The position numbers and the translations under genes are program-made. Below are positions 57,467 to 64,000 of a stretch of DNA of 64,000 nt, piece after piece. Positions within the stretch are counted from its first letter, which is position 1; every line of letters begins with the position of its first letter. The stretch lies in assembly GCA_002298605.1 (NCBI GenBank), contig DBKS01000055.1, positions 47,251 to 111,250 of the forward strand, given 5' to 3'. The notes beneath the pieces were generated by a model that was given only the letters and a program-made list of their open reading frames with translations, was not told the origin of the DNA and made no database searches. The stretch comes from Bifidobacterium sp. UBA744. Lineage in GTDB: Bacteria; Actinomycetota; Actinomycetes; Actinomycetales; Bifidobacteriaceae.

Positions 57467-58742
57467 ACCGTTGCCTCCTAAGCATGGCCACCGCCGCTGC
57501 CAGTCCCATGGCGCTCATGATGAGCAGTATGGCGACGGTTTGCAGGAACGGGGCGAGCGAATCGTAGTAGAGCAGGTCGTAGAACAGGTTGGAAACCTGC
57601 TTGACCGGACTGATGAGATGCACTACGGGAGCATGGGCCTGTATCGTGTCGTTGAGATGCATGGAGAATGTCCCCATCAGCCCCGCGAGCATGGACAATC
57701 CGGTGGACAGGGCGATGGCGACGCCATTCTTGGCGCCCAACGACAATCCGGGAATCGCGCCCAGCGCCAGACCCATCGCACTGGAGGCGAAGGTGGCGAC
57801 CAATAGTCCGACGATCGCCAGCGGCTCCCGGCCACCCACCGATATGCCAAGCGCGAATCTGATGAAGAGGAACGCCACGATCAGCGACAGGAACGACATC
57901 AGCCAGCCGGAGAGAAACACCCCGAGGACCTTACGGGATTGCGGCAACGGACTGACGGCGACGCGAATGCCGCTTGCCGTCTGATTCGGCTGCAGCAGCG
58001 TCAGCGAAACGCAGGTGAACAGCATGCTGAGCATGGACGCCATGCCCAGCAGCGCGAAATGGTACCGGGCCATCGACTCGGGAGTGAAATGGGTGAGCGC
58101 GACGTCCTTGACGTATGTTTGCCCGCCTTTGGTTCCCGCATTGGCGTTCTGCGTGATCTGCTGCCAGAACGAGGGGTCCGTGGCCAGCTGTGGTTGCGCG
58201 GCCAGCTTCCGCGTGATCGCATCGTCGATGATGGCGCCGTGGACGTTAAAGGTATCGATGACGTTGCCCAACGCGCTGATCGTGATCGCCTCGGCGTCGC
58301 CGCCACCGGCGTTGGCCGAGGACATGGCGCCGGCAACCGTGTCGGAAACGGTCATCATGATGCGCCCCTCGCCGTCGGTCGACAGTATCGCTTTCACGTC
58401 GCCGTTTTGAAGCAGCGTATCGGCGGCCGGCCGGTCGGTCGTCTCGGTGACCCTGATCAGCGTGGTCGCCCCCTGACCGTCCATCGACTCGTCGCCTGCA
58501 TCGTCGCTCGCGGACGCCGTCCCGGAGAGCGAATCCGTGAATTGCTGCACGCCGTAGGCGCGATTCCACTGGTCGTCGCGAACCACAGCCACCGGCACCG
58601 GCTCAATCGCATTGTATGTGTCGATGCTGCCGAAGACCCCCTGCACTAGGGACGCCAGAAGAACCGGAAAGCAGACCAGCCAGAACAACCCCGACTTTTC
58701 ACGCAGGTTGATCAGCAGCATCGCCTTGAATGTACTCCACAT
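57453..58742 (-). CDS. ABC-2 type exporter permease (proximal)
   Basis: A 429-residue permease with the same layout as its neighbour. An N-terminal helix (FWLVCFPVLLASLVQGVFGS) is followed by a large external domain of about 200 residues, then C-terminal helices starting at ALLGMASMLSMLFTCVSL and including SGWLMSFLSLIVAFLFIRFA and ALSTGLSMLAGLMGTFSM. The two permeases probably form a heterodimer. The gene follows the ATPase gene by 9 bases. Confidence 0.88.
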   Translation of the reverse strand: MWSTFKAMLLINLREKSGLFWLVCFPVLLASLVQGVFGSIDTYNAIEPVPVAVVRDDQWNRAYGVQQFTDSLSGTASASDDAGDESMDGQGATTLIRVTETTDRPAADTLLQNGDVKAILSTDGEGRIMMTVSDTVAGAMSSANAGGGDAEAITISALGNVIDTFNVHGAIIDDAITRKLAAQPQLATDPSFWQQITQNANAGTKGGQTYVKDVALTHFTPESMARYHFALLGMASMLSMLFTCVSLTLLQPNQTASGIRVAVSPLPQSRKVLGVFLSGWLMSFLSLIVAFLFIRFALGISVGGREPLAIVGLLVATFASSAMGLALGAIPGLSLGAKNGVAIALSTGLSMLAGLMGTFSMHLNDTIQAHAPVVHLISPVKQVSNLFYDLLYYDSLAPFLQTVAILLIMSAMGLAAAVAMLRRQRYEHL

Positions 58743-58751
58743 GACGGCCTC

Positions 58752-59708
58752 TCAATCCCTCAGGCCCGTTCCGGTGAGTTCCAGGAACACATCGTTGAGC
58801 GTCGGGGGCCGACTGGTGAGATGTCCGATGTTCACGTCGGCCGATTCCAGCAGATCAAGCAGATCCACAAGGTTGCGGTCGCCCCGCTGGCATCGGACGG
58901 ACAGCGTGCCGCCGTCATACGTCGCTTCGATCACAAAGGGCAGGGCCTGGACCCGGTTAAGCGTGGATTCAGGCAGGTCGAAGGTCTCGACGGTGATGCG
59001 TTCGCCCATGCCGATCATGGATTTCAGCTCGTCCGAAGTGCCGAGCGCCAGATGGCGGCCATGATCCATGATGAGGATGCGGTTGCAAATCTGTTCGACC
59101 TCCTCCATGTAATGGCTGGTGTACACGATGGTTGCGCCCTCGCGGTTCAGCCGCTGAATGCCTTCGAGAATCGCATTGCGGCTCTGGGGGTCAACGGCGA
59201 CGGTCGGCTCGTCGAAGAAGATGAGATCGGGCCTGTGCGCGATGCCGCATGCGATATTGAGCCGCCGCAGCAGACCTCCCGACAGTTTGCCCGGCCGAAA
59301 CTTGCGGAACTCCCCCAATCCCACAAAGTCAATGGCGTCACGCACCAGTTCCCTGCGCCGGGCTTTGTTCGGCTCATACAGCGAGCAGCAGTAGTCGACG
59401 TTCTCGACGACGGTGAGCTCATTGAACACCGCGACGTTCTGCGGCACGATGCCGATGCGCCGCTTCAGGGCGTAGCTGGTGGAATGGATGGGTTCGCCAA
59501 ACACGCGAATCCGCCCGGCGTCATACGACAGCAGCGCGAGTATGCAGTTGATGGCCGTGGATTTGCCAGATCCGTTGGGTCCCAGCAATCCGAAGATCTC
59601 CCCCTGTTGCACAGTGAGGTCAAACGAGTCGAGTGCGAGCACGTCTCCGTATCGTTTGATGAGCCCGGCGACTTCAATCGCCGGCGTTACGGTGGTATTG
59701 GCGGTCAT
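58752..59708 (-). CDS. ABC exporter ATP-binding protein
   Basis: A 318-residue ATPase for the two permeases coded downstream. Walker A GPNGSGKST, Q-loop IVPQNVAVFNELTVVEN, signature KLSGGLLRRLNIACG, Walker B LIFFDEPTVAVDP and switch histidine VYTSHYMEEVEQ. The extra C-terminal domain (about residues 230-318) is usual for DrrA/CcmA-type exporters. The ATG at 59708 has AAAGGAGG 6 bases upstream. It is divergent from the two-component system, whose regulator is the likely activator. Confidence 0.93.
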   Translation of the reverse strand: MTANTTVTPAIEVAGLIKRYGDVLALDSFDLTVQQGEIFGLLGPNGSGKSTAINCILALLSYDAGRIRVFGEPIHSTSYALKRRIGIVPQNVAVFNELTVVENVDYCCSLYEPNKARRRELVRDAIDFVGLGEFRKFRPGKLSGGLLRRLNIACGIAHRPDLIFFDEPTVAVDPQSRNAILEGIQRLNREGATIVYTSHYMEEVEQICNRILIMDHGRHLALGTSDELKSMIGMGERITVETFDLPESTLNRVQALPFVIEATYDGGTLSVRCQRGDRNLVDLLDLLESADVNIGHLTSRPPTLNDVFLELTGTGLRD

Positions 59709-59794
59709 CACGCGCCTCCTTTCATCTGATTCCATCATCGCCGATGCGCGTCGGCCGACACGGTGACCCCGATCACGACGCATGCCATGGGCGG

Positions 59795-59806
59795 TGACAT
59801 TTGTCA
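59795..59806. promoter_or_regulatory. Operator candidate between exporter and two-component system
   Basis: TGACA-TT-TGTCA, a perfect 5-bp-arm inverted repeat, in the 126-base divergent region. It overlaps the candidate -35 (TTGTCA, 59801-59806) of the kinase gene; the -10 would be TAGACT (59822-59827, 15-base spacer), 7 bases before the GTG at 59835. Likely binding site for the response regulator coded next. Confidence 0.5.
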
Positions 59807-59834
59807 TCTCCCGGCGACGAGTAGACTCGTGGGC

Positions 59835-61052
59835 GTGAATAGGATTGCGGACAAACTGATGCTGGCTGTGCTGTGCGCGCTGCTGCTGGCCCGTGATTCC
59901 GGTGGCGTGACGCCGTTGTCCATCGCCGTCATATTGACCGCGATCTGCTGCGCGGGACTCGGCGAATGGCTGCTGTCGGCCGGACCCGAACAGACATGGG
60001 TGCCGATATCGGCCGTCTCGATCGCCGCGTTGTGCTCGCCGACATTCGTGTTCTCACTGCCGGTGGCCGCCTATGACGCGGCCAGGGTCCCCGCCGACGC
60101 CCCACGTGCGGACGCATGGGGCGCAACCATGCGGCATGCTTTTCGCTTCGTCTGGGCGCTGCCGTTGGCGACCGCGCTGTTGCTCGAAAGTCCTCATCGG
60201 CATTCGGCGACCGCGACCGCGACCGCCCTGTCCTGCATCGCGTATCTGTGGGGACGGTCGGTGCGCAGACGGACGGAACTGACCAATCGGCTTCGTGCAA
60301 CCCAAGACGCTCTGCGCGGCGACACGCGCATGCTGCGCGCACGGCTTGCGGATGCCCAGGAGGAACGGTCCACGGCCACTCGCATGGCCACCCTAAACGA
60401 ACGTACCCGCATTGCCCGGGACATTCACGACAATGTGGGACACTTGCTGACGCGTGCGATCATGCAATCCGAAGCCGACCGGGTAGTGGCCGAGGCGCGG
60501 CGGGACACGGTTGCGGCGCAGCAGTTCGCCGACGTGAACACCACCATCAGCGAAGCGATGACCATGGTGCGTCGCAGCGTGCATGATCTCGATGACGCCG
60601 GAGTGGATTTCCACGCCTGGATGGCCGATGCGGCCCGTTCCACGGCCCGACTGCGCGTGACGCTGCATAACGCCATTGATTCCGCCCCCGCTCCGGTGGC
60701 CCGCTGCCTGGCCGCGATCATCCGCGAATCGCTTGCCAACACGGCGCGGCACAGCGCAGCCGACTCCGTCGCCGTGTCGCTGCAGGATTTTCCCGCGTTC
60801 TGGCAGTTGGTTGTCCAGGATAACGGACGTATCGTGGACCGGGATGGGACACCGTCACCGAATACCGCCGCCGAACACGACGTGCGCGGCATGGGCCTGG
60901 CGGATATCGAGACACGCGTGCGAGCGCTGGACGGCACCTGTTCGACCGGCATGAACGATACCGGTTGGCGCGTGTTCGTTTCGATTCCCAAACCGAAGCA
61001 AGCCAAGGACCCAGAGCCGGAACACCCCGGTGACCAAGGAGCGCAGGCATGA
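59835..61052 (+). CDS. Sensor histidine kinase (HisKA_3, NarX/LiaS/DesK type)
   Basis: A 405-residue kinase. About four to five N-terminal helices (LMLAVLCALLLA, LSIAVILTAICCAGLGEWLL, AVSIAALCSPTFVFSLPVA) have hardly any external loop, which suggests sensing within the membrane. A coiled-coil (LRARLADAQEERSTATRMAT) follows, then the phospho-acceptor box RIARDIHDNVGHLLTRAIM with His, and the ATPase with N box IIRESLANTARHSA, VVQDNGRIVD and GMGLADIETRVRALDG. The start is GTG 59835 by context; it may be leaderless. It overlaps the response regulator by 4 bases. Confidence 0.9.
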   Translation: MNRIADKLMLAVLCALLLARDSGGVTPLSIAVILTAICCAGLGEWLLSAGPEQTWVPISAVSIAALCSPTFVFSLPVAAYDAARVPADAPRADAWGATMRHAFRFVWALPLATALLLESPHRHSATATATALSCIAYLWGRSVRRRTELTNRLRATQDALRGDTRMLRARLADAQEERSTATRMATLNERTRIARDIHDNVGHLLTRAIMQSEADRVVAEARRDTVAAQQFADVNTTISEAMTMVRRSVHDLDDAGVDFHAWMADAARSTARLRVTLHNAIDSAPAPVARCLAAIIRESLANTARHSAADSVAVSLQDFPAFWQLVVQDNGRIVDRDGTPSPNTAAEHDVRGMGLADIETRVRALDGTCSTGMNDTGWRVFVSIPKPKQAKDPEPEHPGDQGAQA

Positions 61053-61726
61053 AAGTGGCGATTGCGGACGACGATGCGATTGTGTGCTCGTCGCTGACGA
61101 CCATTCTCGAGACAACCCGTACGGCTCGCGTGGCTTGGACCGCAACCAGCGGAGACGAGGCCGTGGAGCGATATTGCTCCGGGCCCGCCAACCGGCCCGA
61201 CGTATTGCTGATAGACATCCAGATGCCCGGCATGGACGGGCTTGAGGCGGCCAGGCGCATCCTGGACTTCGACGGGGCGGCTCGCATTCTGTTCCTCACC
61301 ACGTTTGCCGACAAGTCGTATATCGATCAGGCGATGGCCCTGGGGGCGAGAGGGTATCTCATCAAGCAGGACGTCGCTTCGGTGGCCCCCGCGGTGCAGT
61401 CGGTCATGGCGGGTCAGGTGGTGCTGGGCGCCCAGGTGCTCAGCAAGCTCACCGGAGGCGACAAAACCGCCGCCCGACGCGGCTCGCAACCGCAGGACGG
61501 TTCCGCGGGATCGCCGGCAGATAACGAGGACGCATTCGGGGCATTGTCGGACCGCGAGCGCGGCATCACCGCCCTGGTGGCCGAGGGGTTGGACAACCGG
61601 GAGATCGCCGCGAAACTGTTTCTCAGCGAGGGCACGGTGCGTAACCGCGTCAGCGACATACTGGCAAAGCTTCACATGTCCAATCGCACGCAACTCGCCA
61701 TCACCTGGCTGAACAGCCGACGATGA
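61049..61726 (+). CDS. LuxR/NarL-family response regulator
   Basis: A 225-residue regulator. The receiver domain has acidic residues in VAIADDDAIVCSSL, phospho-acceptor Asp in VLLIDIQMPGMDGLEA, and the Lys in GYLIKQDVASVAP. After a 40-residue polar linker, the LuxR helix-turn-helix is ALSDRERGITALVAEGLDN, REIAAKLFLSEGTVRNRVSD and ILAKLHMSNRTQLA. The ATG overlaps the kinase stop (ATGA). It most probably controls the divergent ABC exporter through the TGACA-TT-TGTCA site. Confidence 0.95.
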   Translation: MKVAIADDDAIVCSSLTTILETTRTARVAWTATSGDEAVERYCSGPANRPDVLLIDIQMPGMDGLEAARRILDFDGAARILFLTTFADKSYIDQAMALGARGYLIKQDVASVAPAVQSVMAGQVVLGAQVLSKLTGGDKTAARRGSQPQDGSAGSPADNEDAFGALSDRERGITALVAEGLDNREIAAKLFLSEGTVRNRVSDILAKLHMSNRTQLAITWLNSRR

Positions 61727-61749
61727 CGGCCGCCATGGGACAACGCAAC

Positions 61750-61786
61750 GGCCCGGTGGCCACGGATTTCCCGCGGCTACCGGGCC
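61750..61786. terminator. Hairpin between response regulator and guaA
   Basis: Stem GGCCCGGT/ACCGGGCC (61750-61757 with 61779-61786), with an inner GCC/GGC and CGG/CCG stem. It lies between convergent genes; no T-run. Confidence 0.6.
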
Positions 61787-61833
61787 TCAGCAGATGAACC
61801 GCTCACGCGGCGGCAACGCTTCCTCTCACACCG

Positions 61834-63396
61834 TCACTCCCACTCGATGGTTGCCGGCGGCTTGGAGGTGCAGTCGAGCACGACGCGGTTGATCTGACGG
61901 CATTCGTTGGTGATGCGGGTGGAGATCGTGGCGAGCACGTCGTACGGGATGCGGGACCAGTCGGCGGTCATGGCGTCTTCGGAGGAAACCGGGCGCAGCA
62001 CGATCGGGGAACCGTAGGTACGCTCATCGCCCTGAACGCCCACGGAATGCACGTCGGCAAGCAGCACCACCGGGCACTGCCAGATGTCTCGGTCGAGACC
62101 GGCTTTGGTGAGCTCCTCGCGGGCGATCGCGTCGGCTTCGCGCAGCACATCCAGGCGTTCCTTGGTGATCTCGCCGATGATGCGGATGCCGAGGCCCGGT
62201 CCCGGGAAGGGCTGGCGCCACACGATTTCGTCCGGCAGGCCCAGTTCGGTGCCGATGGCTCGCACCTCGTCCTTGAACAGGGTGCGCAGCGGCTCGATGA
62301 GCTGGAACTTGATGTCCTTCGGCAGGCCGCCCACGTTGTGGTGGGACTTGATGTTCGCAGCGCCGTCGCCGCCGCCGGACTCGACGACGTCCGGATACAG
62401 CGTGCCCTGCACGAGGAACTTGACCTCCTTGCCGGAGGCGCCGGCCTCCTCGATCACCTGTCGCTGCGCCTTTTCGAAGGTGCGTATGAACTTCTCGCCG
62501 ATGATCTTGCGCTTCCTCTCCGGTTCGGACACGCCTTTGAGCGCGGTGAGGAAATCTTCGGAGGCGTCGACGGCGATGAGCTTGATGCCCGTGGCCTTGA
62601 CGAAATCATGCTTGACCTGCTGGGCCTCGCCCTTGCGCAGCAGGCCGTGGTCCACGAACACGCAGGTGAGCTGGTCGCCGATGGCCTTGTGCACCAGGGC
62701 CGCCGCCACGGCGGAGTCCACGCCGCCGGACAGGCCGCAGATCACCTGGGCGTCGCCGACCTGGGCGCGGATCCTGGCGATCTGGTCCTCGATGATGTTG
62801 GAGGCGTTCCAGTCGTCGCCCAATCCGGCGCAGTCATGCAGGAAGGTTTCGATCAGCCGCTGGCCCAGCGGGGTGTGCTTGACCTCGGGATGCCACTGCA
62901 CGCCGTAGAGCTTGCGGGCCGGATCGGCCATGGCGGCCACCGGGGCGCCTTCGGTGTGCGCCAGCACGGCGAACCCCTCGGGCGCCTTCTGGACGGCCAC
63001 GCCGTGACTCATCCACGTGGTCTGCTCCGCGGGGGAACCGGCCAGCAGGCCCGAGGCGTCGTCAATAACCGTGTCGGTTTTGCCGTATTCGCCGAGAGCC
63101 GCCTTGTCCACCTGTCCGCCAAGTTCATAGGCCATGGTCTGGAAGCCGTAGCAGATGCCGAGCACCGGCACGCCGGCCTCGAACAGCTTCTTGTCGATGC
63201 GCGGGGCACCGGGCTCGAACACCGAAGCGGGACCGCCCGAAAGGATGATCGCCTTGGGGTCCTTGGCGAGCATCTCGTCCACGGGCATGGAATGCGGAAC
63301 GAGTTCCGAATAGACATGTGCCTCTCGCACCCTGCGTGCGATCAGCTGCGCATACTGTGCGCCGAAATCAACGACGAGAACGGGTCCCTGTGGCAT
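61834..63396 (-). CDS. guaA: GMP synthase (glutamine-hydrolysing)
   Basis: A 520-residue enzyme converting XMP to GMP. The class I amidotransferase domain has [20 protein letters not shown], the nucleophile in [15 protein letters not shown] and the His/Glu in [10 protein letters not shown]. The ATP-pyrophosphatase P-loop is [15 protein letters not shown]. The C-terminal dimerisation domain ends [10 protein letters not shown]. The ATG at 63396 has AAGGGAG upstream. In bifidobacteria guaA adjoins xfp in divergent orientation, as here. Confidence 0.97.
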   Translation of the reverse strand: MPQGPVLVVDFGAQYAQLIARRVREAHVYSELVPHSMPVDEMLAKDPKAIILSGGPASVFEPGAPRIDKKLFEAGVPVLGICYGFQTMAYELGGQVDKAALGEYGKTDTVIDDASGLLAGSPAEQTTWMSHGVAVQKAPEGFAVLAHTEGAPVAAMADPARKLYGVQWHPEVKHTPLGQRLIETFLHDCAGLGDDWNASNIIEDQIARIRAQVGDAQVICGLSGGVDSAVAAALVHKAIGDQLTCVFVDHGLLRKGEAQQVKHDFVKATGIKLIAVDASEDFLTALKGVSEPERKRKIIGEKFIRTFEKAQRQVIEEAGASGKEVKFLVQGTLYPDVVESGGGDGAANIKSHHNVGGLPKDIKFQLIEPLRTLFKDEVRAIGTELGLPDEIVWRQPFPGPGLGIRIIGEITKERLDVLREADAIAREELTKAGLDRDIWQCPVVLLADVHSVGVQGDERTYGSPIVLRPVSSEDAMTADWSRIPYDVLATISTRITNECRQINRVVLDCTSKPPATIEWE

Positions 63397-63849
63397 GATC
63401 TCCCTTACATTCATTGGAAAACGGCAGCCGCAACGCCGGTAATCAGGAGCAATCAGGGGCATTGCGATCGGACAAACCGATTATGACCGCTGAATCAGAC
63501 AAGCCGCAAAACGCACAACACGCCGAAGAACGGTAGGTGCGATCCCGGCAACGGCCCAACGTCGCCTATGAGAGCGCTAACATTTCGAAACCCTTGATTT
63601 TCCGCCGTTTTCCACCTCGCCATCCTCAACGGGCACCTGTCGTCAAGGCAAACCTTGGCAAACTTTTGATCCATTTTAATCACACATTTTCTAACACTAA
63701 TGAACAATACCGTCCAAAAGTCGAAGCGTTTTCGTACCATACGAGTTGTTTGGACGTAGGCATCTCGCGAGTTCTACAAGGCCGCGGGGGTCTTTCGGCC
63801 ACATGGAAATAATCAAGCGCACGTAACGTGCAGGAGTACAGGAGTATAC
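63397..63849. promoter_or_regulatory. 453-base divergent region guaA / xfp
   Basis: No gene is credible here. The part from about 63560 to 63760 is clearly more AT-rich than the surroundings. Three short perfect palindromes lie on the xfp side: TCGTA-CCA-TACGA (63732-63744), CTCGCGAG (63764-63771) and GCACGT-A-ACGTGC (63819-63831), the last just before the ribosome site. Possible promoters are TTGGCA (63655-63660) with TTTAAT (63675-63680), or TTGGAC (63750-63755) with TACAAG (63775-63780); neither is strong. Confidence 0.5.
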
Positions 63850-64000
63850 ATGACGAATCCTGTTATTGGCACCCCCTGGAAGAAGCTGGACGCCCCGGTT
63901 TCCGAGGAGGCCCTCGAAGGCGTTGACAAGTACTGGCGCGCCGCCAACTACCTGTCCATCGGTCAGATCTACCTTCGCAGCAACCCGCTGATGAAGGAGC
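63850..64000 (+). CDS. xfp: Xylulose-5-phosphate/fructose-6-phosphate phosphoketolase, N-terminal part
   Basis: The first 50 codons only; the gene continues past the right edge. The sequence starts [20 protein letters not shown] and has [20 protein letters not shown], which matches the N-terminus of bifidobacterial Xfp closely. It is the key enzyme of the bifid shunt, splitting fructose-6-phosphate and xylulose-5-phosphate to acetyl phosphate with thiamine diphosphate. The ATG has AGGAG 5 bases upstream. Near identity to known bifidobacterial proteins supports the genus call. Confidence 0.95.
   Translation, partial: MTNPVIGTPWKKLDAPVSEEALEGVDKYWRAANYLSIGQIYLRSNPLMKE

Noticed and set aside
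63495..63740. A short minus-strand frame of 81 codons between guaA and xfp
   Set aside because: It lies in the AT-rich promoter region, has no ribosome site and no recognisable protein features.

Overview
The window reads as chromosomal core DNA of a high-GC, fermentative actinobacterium, most likely a Bifidobacterium. The strongest pointer is the right edge, where guaA lies divergently next to the start of xfp, the phosphoketolase of the bifid shunt. Supporting signs are the actinobacterial gene orders (rpsD - DUF948 - alaS - ruvX - mltG - aroC - aroK/aroB, and phoH - ybeY - CorC-like - era), an aroK-aroB fusion, an actinobacterial-type glycogen synthase and frequent GTG/TTG starts. The species is not settled. 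I see no phage, insertion sequence, CRISPR array or rRNA operon.

Layout. 1-1222: an ABC exporter running off the left edge and its TetR regulator, with a perfect 24-bp palindromic operator. 1321-3975: a stand-alone ABC ATPase, a GT4 glycogen synthase and a small membrane protein. 4098-10334: gltBD (glutamate synthase) with a clear promoter and a double-hairpin terminator. 10363-13873: hemW-lepA divergent from rpsT. 13989-17251: a TRIC-type channel, ilvE and rplY. 17252-20126: the three-gene proton-translocating transhydrogenase operon pntAA-pntAB-pntB. 20351-22387: a long-chain acyl-CoA ligase. 22439-27849: the tightly packed rsmE - HIT - phoH - ybeY - CorC-like - era cluster. 27955-30441: tRNA-Leu(GAG), a SPOUT RNA methyltransferase and glgC. 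30509-36606: the complete sufBDCSU-sufT Fe-S assembly operon. 36809-38467: pyrG. 38656-39615: a solitary AbiEi/DUF559-type protein, the most accessory-looking gene here. 39751-50129: aroC-aroKB-aroQ, a Tad-type prepilin peptidase, and mltG-ruvX-alaS-DUF6167-DUF948, a phosphatase and rpsD. 50324-56098: a DUF3137-like membrane protein, pcrA, and xpt-pbuX for xanthine salvage. 56186-61726: a three-gene ABC-2 exporter divergent from a NarL/LiaR-type two-component system. 61834-64000: guaA and the start of xfp.

Metabolic logic. gltBD, ilvE, the aro genes and guaA/pyrG supply amino acids and nucleotides. pntAB can supply NADPH for them and for GltBD. The suf operon supplies the clusters needed by GltD/GltB and HemW. 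glgC and the glycogen synthase, about 26 kb apart, make glycogen. Two exporter-plus-regulator modules (TetR/ABC on the left, TCS/ABC on the right) are the likely drug or envelope-stress responses.

No clearly new multi-gene system is evident. The observations best worth a second look are the regulatory palindromes, a set of apparently leaderless genes, the Cys/His-rich extension on SufT, the solitary AbiEi-like protein, and an inverted-repeat element beside aroQ.
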